Shown here in pieces: positions 25,174-32,836 of a stretch of DNA of 64,000 bases. This DNA is from Alphaproteobacteria bacterium SO-S41 (GTDB taxonomy: Bacteria; Pseudomonadota; Alphaproteobacteria; Micropepsales; Micropepsaceae), in NCBI GenBank assembly GCA_019670725.1, contig AP024629.1, positions 3,286,001-3,350,000 of the forward strand, given 5' to 3'. How positions within the stretch are numbered: the stretch's first letter is position 1; every line of letters begins with the position of its first letter. The translations under genes and the position numbers were made by a program. The notes beneath the pieces were generated by a model. That model was not told the DNA's origin. It made no database searches and saw only the letters and a list, made by a program, of their open reading frames with translations.

Positions 25174-25815
25174 GGCGGGGTCCGCGGGCGCATTCGCCAG
25201 CGCGATCGCCTTCGCCAGCGACAGGACGAGCGCGGCGTTTGCCTGGGCAATGAGAGCGCGGCAGAGGCGGCGAAGATCGGCCGCCTCCGCCCGCCCGGCC
25301 CGCGCCGCAGCGCCGTGATAACCGTGGACAAGCCGGTTGGTGTTGCCGCGCGGGGCGCCGCCGCGCGAGGTTGAACCGCGCTTTGTGAGGTATTCGGGCG
25401 TGGCCGCCACCGGCGCCGGAGCCGGTGCGGCGGTTGAACCGAGATGTGCGAGGTATTCGGCAATGTCCTGGCCGGCCTCGAGGCGGGCGGCGGCGCGGGT
25501 GGCGTCGTGAAGGGCCTTGGCGTCGAGCCTGGGCGAAACCCCGCGCCGGCCGGAGATGCGATAGACGGCGCGGCCGTCGCGGCTGCCGGGAAGACGCGAC
25601 CAGGCCAGCGCCAGTGCGGCGAGGATGGGCGTGAAGCGCTGGGCGCGCTGGAGGGGATCGCCGGCGGGAGAATCCGGCGTCTCCAGCCAGACACCGATCT
25701 TGCGCGCCACGCCCCACATCACGAGGGCGATGCGCTCGCGTAGGCACACCGCCAGCCGGGCTTCGCCGCAGCTCAGCGGGAGGGTGTAGACCGTGACTGG
25801 CGCGCGCTTTGTCAA
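25174..25815 (-). CDS. 'GN.NRLVHG'-motif protein B, no stop before the antisense SDR gene
   Basis: The frame begins at TTG 25815 with GGGAG about 10 nt upstream (LTKRAPVTVYTLPLSCGEARLAV...). Near residue 145 it carries RGGAPRGNTNRLVHGYHG, shared with protein A at 3420, followed by the same type of Arg/Ala-rich helix (RAGRAEAADLRRLCRALIAQ). It is about 210 residues to the point where it meets the SDR gene. Like gene A, it has no stop there: the frame stays open, antisense to the SDR gene, to 24094. Only the part upstream of 25173 is free of overlap, and I end the feature there. It has the same promoter module as gene A. Function unknown; DNA or RNA binding is a guess from the basic motif. Confidence 0.55.
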
Positions 25816-25845
25816 CGCGGGAAGCTCCCATGGATCGTTGATGGG

Positions 25846-25873
25846 TTTATAGTCCTTATAGGAATAATGTCAA
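25846..25873 (-). promoter_or_regulatory. Promoter of 'NRLVHG' gene B, near copy of the one at 3368
   Basis: On the minus strand: -35 TTGACA (25873-25868), 16-bp spacer TTATTCCTATAAGGAC, -10 TATAAA (25851-25846). The block TATTCCTATA plus AGGACTATAA is shared with the promoter of gene A. The TCCT-ATA-AGGA dyad is intact in the spacer. Confidence 0.78.
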
Positions 25874-25890
25874 GATCACGCTCGCCCTCA

Positions 25891-25933
25891 CCGTCGTCCT
25901 TGGAGGGCGCGGAGCGGAACCCGAGGATGACGG
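25891..25933. repeat. REP-B element, copy 2
   Basis: CCGTCGTCCTTGGAGGG ... GGAACCCGAGGATGACGG, followed by a T run. CCGTCGTCCT and AGGATGACGG are near-complementary ends. Confidence 0.7.
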
Positions 25934-26098
25934 TTTTTTTGAGAGGGGAGCAGCGCACACTGCCCGCGCCAGCCGGCCCTCCGCCCCGCTTGCGGGGAGA
26001 AGTCCCCGCGCAGCGGGCGGTGAGGGGTGGTGCCTTGCGGGTGATGGGAGGCGTTTCGCGCGCGGACGCGCGCTATGCTCGCCTTCGGCGAGCGCCCC

Positions 26099-26140
26099 CT
26101 ACCCCCGCTTCGCGGGTACTTCCCCCGTAAGAACGGGGGC
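26099..26140. repeat. REP-E element, copy 1
   Basis: CCCCGCTTCGCGGGTACTTC followed by CCCCCGTAAGAACGGGGG: two consecutive hairpins. A near-identical copy is at 30349-30391. Confidence 0.75.
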
Positions 26141-26164
26141 AGATAGGGTTCGGCGCGCGCGCGT

Positions 26165-26416
26165 TCAGCGCGGCCAGGCGTCTTGTTGGCCGGTGGGGCG
26201 GAGGGGTTCGGGTTCCCAGGCGGGCGCGGCAGCGGCGACGATCTGCGAGGCCGCGTCGAGCCGCGCGAGGATGTCGGTGCGGCGGGCGATCATGGCGGGG
26301 GTCAGCGCGTTGCCAGCCGCTTCCCACGGCTCGTACTCGTCGAGCATCTGCCGGTACTCGGCCGAGGCCGCGTCGCGGGTGCGGCGCGCGGCTTCAACCT
26401 CAGCCTCGGTGGGCAC
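26165..26416 (-). CDS. Hypothetical small helical protein downstream of glyS
   Basis: An 83-residue protein from a GTG at 26416 (MPTEAEVEAARRTRDAASAEYRQMLDEYEPWEAAGNALTP...). It is Ala/Glu/Arg-rich and helical, with an AxW-PR tail. It starts 3 nt after the glyS stop, which suggests translational coupling. I do not recognise the family. Confidence 0.6.
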   Translation of the reverse strand: MPTEAEVEAARRTRDAASAEYRQMLDEYEPWEAAGNALTPAMIARRTDILARLDAASQIVAAAAPAWEPEPLRPTGQQDAWPR

Positions 26417-26419
26417 GCC

Positions 26420-28660
26420 CTAGCCTTCGATCTTCGAGAAGTCGGCGACGAGGTGGGCGGCCTGCTTGATGCGGGCGAGGAGGTTGAGGCGGTTGGTGCG
26501 GACCGCCGGGTCGTCGTCGTTGACCTTTACCTTTTCGAAGAACGCATCGACGGGGCCGCGCAGATTGGCGAGCACGCCCATCGCGCTGTCGAACTTCTCG
26601 GCGGCGATCTCGTCGGCGATGAGATCGTTCGCGGTGGCGATGGCGGTGTAGAGCGAGCGCTCTTCCTCCGACGCCAGCAGACCGGGATCGACGGCGCCGG
26701 CATAGCTCGCCTTGTCCTTCTTCTCCTCGATGCGGAGGATGTTCGCCGCGCGCTTGTAACCGGCTAGCAGGTTCGCACCGTCATCGGTCGCGAGGAAGGC
26801 CTGGAGCGCTTCAACGCGGCGAACGAGGAGGACGAGGTCAAGGCCTGAACGGAACACGGCTGCTTCAGACTCGTGCTCGTTTTCCGATGTCACGTCAGCC
26901 AATGCGACGACAGCAGCCACGAGGTCGTATCTCGATCCGTTCGCTCGTAACTGGACGGTCAGCCTGTCGAAGAGGAATTCCTTGAGCGCGAGCATTGTAC
27001 CGATAGAGGCTGCCGAAGCTCGAGTGCGAGCCCTGAAGGCGGAGACAGGATCTATCGTTGGATCTGACGGCACCGAGACCTGCAGATGAACTGTCTTCGT
27101 CGGATCAGGCTGTGCGTCCGCTACATCAATCTGCACCTTCGGCGCGCTCGGAACCCGTTCAAACAGTTCCTTAAGAACAAGACCTGCGAGGTCGAGACGC
27201 AACTTTACATCGAGGACTATGCGAACAACGCCTAACGCCGCGCGGCGCAGAGCAAACGGGTCTTTCGAGCCCGTCGGTTTTTCGTCGATGGCGAAGAAAC
27301 CAACCAACGTGTCCAGCTTGTCCGCAAGCGCGACAGCGATGGCGACCGGATCGGTGGGCACGCTGTCGCCGGGGCCCTGCGGCTTGTAGTGGTCGGCGAT
27401 GGCGGTGGCGACGGCGGCAGGGAGGCCCTCGGCCTTGGCGAGGTAGCCGCCGATGATGCCCTGCACTTCCGGAAATTCGCCGACCGTGCCGGAGACGAGG
27501 TCGGCCTTGCAGAGGCGCGCGGCGAGTTTCGCTTGTTCGACGTCGGCGCCGATGCGCGCGGCGATTTCGCCGGCGAGGCGTTCGATGCGGGCGATGCGGT
27601 CGGCCTGGGTGCCCAGCTTGGCGTGGAAGACGATGTCTTTCAGTTTCGGCAGGCGGCTTTCCAGCGTCGTCTGGCGGTCGAGGTCCCAGAAGAATTTTGC
27701 GTCGCTGAGGCGGGCGCGGACGACCTTTTCGTTGCCTTCGATGATCGCTTTGCCGCCGTCGCGCGCTTCGAGGTTGGCGACGACGAGGAATTTCTCGGCG
27801 AGCTTGCCGTTCGCATCGGTGAGCGCGAAGTATTTCTGGTTCTTGCGCATCGTGGAGATGAGCACTTCCTGGGGCACGTCCAGGAAGGACGGGTCGAAGG
27901 CGCCGGTCAGCACGACGGGGTACTCGACGAGGCCGGCGACCTCGGCCAGCAATTCGTCGTCATCGCGGAAAACGAGGCCGGCATTGGCGGCGGCGATCTC
28001 GGCCTGCTCGTCGACCATCGCGCGGCGTTCGGCGGGATCGAGGATGACGCGGCGTTCGCGCAGTTTGGATTCATAATCGGCGAAATCGGCGACCTCGAAG
28101 GTTGCGTTGGCCATCTGGCGGTGGCCGCGCGTGACGTTCGACGCGGTGAGGCCGGCGATTTCCACCGACACGACCTTGCCGTCGAACAGGCAGATGAGCG
28201 AGCGCAGCGGGCGCACCCATTGCAGGCCGCTCGGTTCCCACTTCATGGATTTGGGCCAGGGGAAGGCCTTGATCGTCTCGACGACGACTTCAGGGATGAT
28301 TTCGGCTGCGGCGCGGCCGGGGCGTTCGATGACGGCGAGATAGACCTCGCCCTTGGCATCGGCCTGGGTGGTGAGCTGGTCTTTGGTGAGGCCGGTTTTC
28401 TTGAGGAATCCCGCGAGCGCCGCGTCAGGCGCGGTGGTGCGCGGGCCTTTCAGCTCCTCGCGCACGTCGGCGGAGGCGGCGGGCAGATCGTCGATCACCA
28501 AAGCGAGGCGGCGCGGCGTGACGAAGACGCGGGCGTCGCTCGCCGCGAGGCCGCGATCCGTCAGTCCACGGAGGATCAGGCGCTTGAGGTCGTCCGCCGC
28601 CTGCGCCTGCATGCGCGCGGGGATTTCTTCCTGGAAGAGTTCGAGGAGGAACTGGGGCAT
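26420..28660 (-). CDS. glyS: Glycyl-tRNA synthetase beta subunit
   Basis: Beta subunit of the alpha2beta2 bacterial GlyRS; it binds tRNA-Gly and is needed for aminoacylation. Typical segments: MPQFLLELFQEEIPARM, RGHRQMAN, DVPQEVLISTMRKNQKYFAL, AKFFWDLDRQTTLESRLPKL, DPFALRRAALGVVRI, and LLAGYKRAANILRIEEKKD. At 746 residues it is longer than the usual roughly 690. The surplus lies mainly at about 500-560 (VPSAPKVQIDVADAQPDPTK ... SAFRARTRASAAS), in a stretch (about 26.8-27.3 kb) with visibly different codon use. glyQ lies upstream on the same strand, separated by a REP-A element. Confidence 0.96.
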   Translation of the reverse strand: MPQFLLELFQEEIPARMQAQAADDLKRLILRGLTDRGLAASDARVFVTPRRLALVIDDLPAASADVREELKGPRTTAPDAALAGFLKKTGLTKDQLTTQADAKGEVYLAVIERPGRAAAEIIPEVVVETIKAFPWPKSMKWEPSGLQWVRPLRSLICLFDGKVVSVEIAGLTASNVTRGHRQMANATFEVADFADYESKLRERRVILDPAERRAMVDEQAEIAAANAGLVFRDDDELLAEVAGLVEYPVVLTGAFDPSFLDVPQEVLISTMRKNQKYFALTDANGKLAEKFLVVANLEARDGGKAIIEGNEKVVRARLSDAKFFWDLDRQTTLESRLPKLKDIVFHAKLGTQADRIARIERLAGEIAARIGADVEQAKLAARLCKADLVSGTVGEFPEVQGIIGGYLAKAEGLPAAVATAIADHYKPQGPGDSVPTDPVAIAVALADKLDTLVGFFAIDEKPTGSKDPFALRRAALGVVRIVLDVKLRLDLAGLVLKELFERVPSAPKVQIDVADAQPDPTKTVHLQVSVPSDPTIDPVSAFRARTRASAASIGTMLALKEFLFDRLTVQLRANGSRYDLVAAVVALADVTSENEHESEAAVFRSGLDLVLLVRRVEALQAFLATDDGANLLAGYKRAANILRIEEKKDKASYAGAVDPGLLASEEERSLYTAIATANDLIADEIAAEKFDSAMGVLANLRGPVDAFFEKVKVNDDDPAVRTNRLNLLARIKQAAHLVADFSKIEG

Positions 28661-28684
28661 TTTAGTTCAGGCCCCCACACGGAT

Positions 28685-28755
28685 TGTCATGCCCGCGAAG
28701 GCGGGCATCCAGCCACCGCGCGAGCCCATGGATGCCCGCCTGCGCGGGCATGACA
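28685..28755. repeat. REP-A element, copy 2 (between glyQ and glyS)
   Basis: TGTCATGCCCGCGAAGGCGG ... TGGATGCCCGCCTGCGCGGG-CATGACA. It lies inside the glyQ-glyS operon and could tune the mRNA ratio of the two subunits. Confidence 0.85.
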
Positions 28756-28771
28756 GAAAAGGGAAAACGGC

Positions 28772-29716
28772 TCATCGCGCGTTGCTCCGGTCGGTGCGGC
28801 CCTGGGGGCTGTCCATCCAGGCTTCCGCGCAGGCCTTCGCGAGCGCGCGGACGCGGGCGATATAGGCCTGGCGCTCGGTCACCGAGATGACGCCGCGCGC
28901 GTCGAGTAGGTTGAAGGTGTGGCTCGCCTTGATGGTCTGCTCGTAGGCAGGGAGGACGTGCTTCCAGTTGGGGAAGTTCTCGACCGCGCGGCCGACCGGG
29001 GCGCCGAGCAGGACATGCGCCTGCTCCTCGGCCTCCTTGAACTGGCGGAAGAGCGCGTCGGTGTTCGCGTATTCATAGTTGAAGCCGGATTGTTCGACCT
29101 CGTTCTGCTGATAGACGTCGCCCCACGACATGAAGTCGGGCGAGTTCCGATCCATCGTGTTGTAGGCGAGGTCGAAGCCGTTCTCGACGCCCTGCACATA
29201 CATAGCGAGGCGTTCGAGGCCGTAGGTGATCTCGCCCGCAACCGGGTTGCAGTCGATGCCGCCGACCTGCTGGAAATAGGTGAACTGCGTCACCTCCATG
29301 CCGTCGCACCACACCTCCCAGCCGAGGCCCCAGGCGCCGAGCGTGGGGCTTTCCCAATCGTCCTCGACGAAGCGGATGTCGTGGACGTCGCGGTTGAGGC
29401 CGATCGCGTCGAGACTGCCCAGATAGAGGTCGAGAATGTCGGCCGGTGCGGGCTTCAGGATGACCTGGAACTGGTAGTAGCGCTGGAAGCGGTTGGGGTT
29501 CTCGCCGTAACGGCCGTCGCCGGGGCGGCGGCTCGGCTGAACATAGGCGGCCTTCCAGGGCTTCGGGCCGAGGCTGCGCAGCGTGGTCGCGGGGTGAAAC
29601 GTGCCCGCGCCCATCTCCATGTCATAGGGCTGCAGGATCACGCAGCCCTGCTTCGCCCAGTAGGCCTGGAGCGTGAGGATCAGCGACTGGTAGGAGCGGT
29701 CTTGCGTGTCGGACAT
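28772..29716 (-). CDS. glyQ: Glycyl-tRNA synthetase alpha subunit
   Basis: Catalytic alpha subunit of GlyRS (class II fold), 314 residues, the family length. Nearly invariant segments are visible: [87 protein letters not shown] (motif 2 region), [14 protein letters not shown], and [13 protein letters not shown] (motif 3, ending near Arg). glyS follows after the repeat element. Confidence 0.98.
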   Translation of the reverse strand: MSDTQDRSYQSLILTLQAYWAKQGCVILQPYDMEMGAGTFHPATTLRSLGPKPWKAAYVQPSRRPGDGRYGENPNRFQRYYQFQVILKPAPADILDLYLGSLDAIGLNRDVHDIRFVEDDWESPTLGAWGLGWEVWCDGMEVTQFTYFQQVGGIDCNPVAGEITYGLERLAMYVQGVENGFDLAYNTMDRNSPDFMSWGDVYQQNEVEQSGFNYEYANTDALFRQFKEAEEQAHVLLGAPVGRAVENFPNWKHVLPAYEQTIKASHTFNLLDARGVISVTERQAYIARVRALAKACAEAWMDSPQGRTDRSNAR

Positions 29717-29749
29717 GGGCAGGGGAGTAGCCGCCGCGCGGGGCCGGGG

Positions 29750-29926
29750 TCAACCGCAGGCGTGCTCGCCCCGGGCCGCGTAGGTGCCGCATTTCGGGCA
29801 GCGGACGAGGTCGGTCGGCTGGAGTTTCCGGTCGCGGCGGACCTCGTCGCGGACCGCGCGGCGGCGGGTCCCGAGCCACCAGGCGGCGAGCGCGAGAAGC
29901 GCGAGGAGGATCAGCAGGTATTTCAT
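29750..29926 (-). CDS. Small PP0621-like membrane protein with a Cys cluster
   Basis: A 58-residue protein found by translating the minus strand from ATG 29926: MKYLLILLALLALAAWWL is a membrane helix, a basic linker RRRAVRDEVRRDRKL follows, and the C-terminal domain LVRCPKCGTYAARGEHACG has three cysteines in a CPxCG...C pattern that could bind zinc. Short proteins of this design (anchor, basic linker, CPxCGxY) are common in proteobacteria with unknown role. It lies between the glyQ gene and a small unknown gene on the same strand. Confidence 0.75.
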   Translation of the reverse strand: MKYLLILLALLALAAWWLGTRRRAVRDEVRRDRKLQPTDLVRCPKCGTYAARGEHACG

Positions 29927-29950
29927 GGGGCGAGTTTAGCGCGCGCCGCG

Positions 29951-30343
29951 TCAGTTGGCGCGGGCGATCACGAGGCTGTCGGCGACGGTGTAGGTCGCGT
30001 GCACGCCGGGGCCGGTGATGGTGCAGATCTCGGCGGTGACGGGCGAGAGGGCGTAGAATTCGATCATCCACTTGGGCGCGCAGCGAAAGGCGAGATCGAA
30101 TTTCGAGAGGGGCTGGAGGCCGGTGATGCGGCCGAGGGTGAGGGCCCTGAGCGTCGCCGAGGCGTTCGGGTCGGCGCTGCCGGTGACGAGGGTGGCTTCG
30201 TCGAGAATGCGCCAGCCGGCCTCGCGCGTGGCGATGGTCCAGGCGCCGAAGGTGAGGGTGAGGTCGCCGCTGTCGGACACGGCAGACGTGAAGTCGGCGG
30301 CGGAGAGCAGCGCGAGGAGATCGCGGGGGGAGAGGTCGGTCAC
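29951..30343 (-). CDS. Hypothetical 130-residue protein
   Basis: From a GTG at 30343 (MTDLSPRDLLALLSAADFTS...). The sequence alternates beta-like hydrophobics (GDLTLTFGAWTIATREAGWRIL, EICTITGPGVHATYTVADSL) and has no signal peptide or cysteine motif. The GTGA overlap with the trmN6 stop shows coupling. Function not recognised. Confidence 0.7.
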   Translation of the reverse strand: MTDLSPRDLLALLSAADFTSAVSDSGDLTLTFGAWTIATREAGWRILDEATLVTGSADPNASATLRALTLGRITGLQPLSKFDLAFRCAPKWMIEFYALSPVTAEICTITGPGVHATYTVADSLVIARAN

Positions 30344-31122
30344 GCGCCCCCCTCCCCGCTGCGCGGTACTCCCCCCGTAAGGACGGGGGGAGAAAGGTTG
30401 AGCGCGGCGCCGTCGCGGAGGATGGCTTCAGCTTCCGGGGTGTATTTGGCGTCCGGGGCGTGAAGAACGAGGCCGGGTTTCAGGGTCAGGGGCGTGCGGC
30501 TGCCCATGCGCGCCGTGAGGAGGACGCGTTTGGCCGATACCCCGGGGCGAGACCAGAGGGGGAAGAGGTCGATGGCGCCGAAGCCTTTTTCGAGGGCGGC
30601 GAGCATGTCCGGCAGGCGCTCGGCGGGGAGGATCGCGGTGAGGCGGCCCTTGGATTTGAGATAAATGCGCGCGCATTTCGTCCAGCGGGCGAGCGCCTCG
30701 GCGTCGGCGATGTGCGCGGTGGCGCGGGCGAGGCCGGGCGGCGCATCGTCGGTGCCCTCGACGAAGAAGGGCGGGTTCATCATCACGTGATCGAAGCTGT
30801 TGGGCGTCATGCCCTCGGGCGGCGCCTCGACGGCGGCGTTGAGAAAGAGCACCCACTCGATCAGTTTGTTGTGTTCGGTGTTGGCGGTGGCGAGCGCCAC
30901 GAGATCGGCCTGGATTTCGAGGCCGAGGACGCGGACGCCGTGCACGCGTTTCGCGAGACAGAGCGCCGCGACCCCTGCCCCGCTGCCCAGTTCCAGCACG
31001 GTTTCGCCGGTGACCGCCGGCACGGCGGCGGCGAGCATCACGCTGTCGAGGCCGGCGCGGAAACCTTTTTCGGGCTGCTGCAGCGTCAGCTTCCCGCCCA
31101 GAAAAGCGTCGCTGGTGGTCAT
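30340..31122 (-). CDS. tRNA1(Val) A37 N6-methyltransferase-like (TrmN6/YfiC)
   Basis: SAM-dependent N6-adenine methyltransferase of the YfiC family, 260 residues. FRAGLDSVMLAAAVP is the characteristic N-terminal motif, VLELGSGAGVAALCLAKRV the SAM motif (about 42-60), and DHVMMNPPFFVEG the catalytic NPPF/Y motif (about 110-122). Its last 15 or so residues (LSPPVLTGGVPRSGEGG) are encoded by the intergenic-type REP-E repeat, so the native C-terminus may have been altered. It is coupled to the DUF2007 gene upstream (4-nt overlap) and to the 130-residue gene downstream. Confidence 0.9.
   Translation of the reverse strand: MTTSDAFLGGKLTLQQPEKGFRAGLDSVMLAAAVPAVTGETVLELGSGAGVAALCLAKRVHGVRVLGLEIQADLVALATANTEHNKLIEWVLFLNAAVEAPPEGMTPNSFDHVMMNPPFFVEGTDDAPPGLARATAHIADAEALARWTKCARIYLKSKGRLTAILPAERLPDMLAALEKGFGAIDLFPLWSRPGVSAKRVLLTARMGSRTPLTLKPGLVLHAPDAKYTPEAEAILRDGAALNLSPPVLTGGVPRSGEGGA
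30349..30391. repeat. REP-E element, copy 2 (inside the 3' end of trmN6)
   Basis: CCCCTCCCCGCTGCGCGGTA then CTCCCCCCGTAAGGACGGGG. Same two-hairpin structure as 26099-26140, but here it overlaps the 3' coding end of the TrmN6-like gene. Confidence 0.75.
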
Positions 31123-31358
31123 TCTTCCGGCGCGTTGCGGGCCTGTTCCTCGGCCGCCTTCAGGGCCTCGTCGAGGGTCGCCTTGGCCTCGGCGGCCTCT
31201 TCTTCCGCCACGAGCAAACGGCGCGGGATGGCGGCGATCGAGCCGTCGAGGATTGACATGTTGGTGTCGCTGATAAAGGGCGAAAATCCCGCCTGCGTCA
31301 GGATGGCTTCCGCAAAGGAAAGCAACACGACGTCGTTACTACGCAACAGCTCAACCAT
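31119..31358 (-). CDS. DUF2007 family (putative signal-transducing) protein
   Basis: A 79-residue cytoplasmic protein from ATG 31358 with GAGGAG upstream: MVELLRSNDVVLLSFAEAILTQAGFSPFISDTNMSILDG ... PRRLLVAEEEAAEAKATLDEA. This is the DUF2007 pattern: a short alpha/beta fold with a 'R/L-V-x-x-x-D/E-x-x-x-A' end, possibly binding small ligands. The C-terminus is Glu/Ala-rich. It overlaps the start of trmN6 (ATGA). The function is not established. Confidence 0.85.
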   Translation of the reverse strand: MVELLRSNDVVLLSFAEAILTQAGFSPFISDTNMSILDGSIAAIPRRLLVAEEEAAEAKATLDEALKAAEEQARNAPEE

Positions 31359-31458
31359 CTTGTCTCCTCGCGCTTGACCCATGCCTCGCGCCTGACCATG
31401 TTCAGGATGGGGCTGCGCCAAGGCAAAACGCAAGGCGCGCAAGGGTGAGGCGGCTATT

Positions 31459-32481
31459 TTGAGCGCAGCGGCGCGAGCGGAAGACGTGGCGGCAGGCGGT
31501 ACCGGCGATGCGCTGGACCGGTTGATCGCGCTGGTCGCTGACGACATGGAGGCGGTGAACGCCACCATCGTCGAGCGCATGGCGAGCGACGTGCCGATGA
31601 TCCCTGCCCTCGCCGGCCATCTGATCGCCTCGGGCGGCAAGCGGCTGCGGCCGATCCTGACTTTGGCGGCGGCCGGGCTCTGCGGCTATAACGGCCCCGA
31701 TCACATCAAGCTGGCGACGGCGGTGGAGTTCATCCACACCGCGACGCTGCTGCACGACGATGTCGTGGACAATTCCGCGCTGCGCCGCGGGCGCAAGACC
31801 GCGCACATGATCTGGGGCAATCCGGCCAGCGTGCTGGTCGGCGATTTCCTCTACTCGCGCTCGTTCCAGTTGATGGTCGAGACGGGATCGGTCGAGATTC
31901 TCGGCGTGCTGGCCGATGCCTCCGCGGTGATCGCGGAGGGCGAGGTGCTGCAGCTTGCCTCGGCGAAGAACCTGGAGACGACGGAAGAGACGTATCTCAA
32001 GGTCATCGAATCCAAGACCGCGGCGCTGTTCGCGGCGGCGGCCGAGGTCGGCGCGATGGCAGCGAAGGTGAGCCCGGACAAGGTGAAGGCGCTCGCCGAA
32101 TACGGCCGGGCGATCGGCGTCGCGTTCCAGCTGGTCGACGATGCGCTGGACTATGCCGCGTCGAGCGACACGATGGGCAAGAATGCCGGCGACGATTTCC
32201 GCGAAGGCAAGATCACCCTGCCCGTCATCCTCGCCAATGCGCGCGGCGCGACGGACGAGCGCGCCTTCTGGCTGCGCGTCATCTCCGACGACAAGCAGCG
32301 GCCGGAGGATTTCGCGGCGGCCGTCGATCTCATCAAGCTGCGCGACGCGATCGAGGACACGATCGACCGAGCGCGCAGCTATGTCGCCGCGGCGAAGGAT
32401 GCCTTGAGCGTGTTCGACGACGGACCGCACAAGCGCGCGCTGCTGGCGCTCGCCGATTTCTGCGTCGAGCGGGCGTATTAG
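31459..32481 (+). CDS. Long-chain polyprenyl (octaprenyl-type) diphosphate synthase
   Basis: Elongates farnesyl diphosphate to the long side chain of ubiquinone. 340 residues, longer than the FPP synthase. GGKRLRP near 56-62, first aspartate motif LLHDDVVDNSALRRG (about 95-109), GEVLQL near 156, second motif FQLVDDALDYAAS near 222-234. The DDxxD spacing in the first motif (DDVVD), without the extra residues of FPP synthases, and the length are those of IspB/octaprenyl or decaprenyl enzymes. The start is probably TTG 31459 with GTGAGG upstream. Chain length cannot be fixed from sequence. Confidence 0.93.
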   Translation: MSAAARAEDVAAGGTGDALDRLIALVADDMEAVNATIVERMASDVPMIPALAGHLIASGGKRLRPILTLAAAGLCGYNGPDHIKLATAVEFIHTATLLHDDVVDNSALRRGRKTAHMIWGNPASVLVGDFLYSRSFQLMVETGSVEILGVLADASAVIAEGEVLQLASAKNLETTEETYLKVIESKTAALFAAAAEVGAMAAKVSPDKVKALAEYGRAIGVAFQLVDDALDYAASSDTMGKNAGDDFREGKITLPVILANARGATDERAFWLRVISDDKQRPEDFAAAVDLIKLRDAIEDTIDRARSYVAAAKDALSVFDDGPHKRALLALADFCVERAY

Positions 32482-32505
32482 CGCCTTGTCCTGACGTGTT
32501 TCAGG

Positions 32506-32547
32506 CATGGGTCCTCGGGTTCCGCTGCGCGGCCCCGAGGATGACGG
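32506..32547. repeat. REP-B element, copy 3
   Basis: CATGGGTCCTCGGGTTCCGC ... GGCCCCGAGGATGACGG. Nearly identical to the copy at 48695-48736. Confidence 0.8.
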
Positions 32548-32570
32548 ATTGTGGGAGATTGCTCCCCTGC

Positions 32571-32680
32571 CCGTCACCCTGAGCGGCCCTGGGCCGCGTC
32601 TCGAAGGACGCAGTGTGGTTGATGCAGTGTGCGTGGTTCGAGGCTGCGCGCGTGCCGCGCTTCGCGCCTCACCATGACGA
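32571..32680. repeat. REP-C element, copy 1
   Basis: About 110 nt: GTCACCCTGAGCGGCC ... GCGTCTCGAAGGACGCA ... GTGCGTGGTTCGAGGCTGCG ... CCTCACCATGACGA. Left and right halves are inverted relative to each other (TCTCGAAGGACGCA against GTGCG-GGTTCGAGG). Other copies are at 34309 and 42729; similar elements are common in alphaproteobacteria. Confidence 0.85.
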
Positions 32681-32836
32681 TGGCCGGCATGCTTGGACAG
32701 CTCGGGCGCTATCGCTCCACGCCTGAGTGTTCGCATGAAGACAGAATGGTTCCACGCATCCTCTGCGGCATCGGGACCCATGAGCAGGTGCGGACCCGGC
32801 CGCTAGGCTGGCCGGATTGCCCGTTGGAGTCCTGTG

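Larger units (their letters stand above)
25874..26164. other. Intergenic region filled with repeats
   Basis: Between the promoter of gene B and the small gene after glyS. It contains a REP-B copy (25891-25933), GC-rich hairpins (CCCCGCTTGCGGGG and CGCTCGCCGAAGGCGAGC type), and a REP-E element (26099-26140). I see no supported gene. Confidence 0.7.
32482..32836. other. Intergenic region with two repeats
   Basis: It holds a REP-B copy (32506-32547) and a REP-C copy (32571-32680) and then about 155 nt of leader before the repeat-protein gene. I see no supported gene and no obvious consensus promoter. Confidence 0.7.

Noticed and set aside
25082-25831. Frame starting at ATG 25831 as the product of gene B
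   Set aside because: The motif shared with gene A lies in the frame starting at TTG 25815, not in this one, which is Arg/Pro-rich noise.
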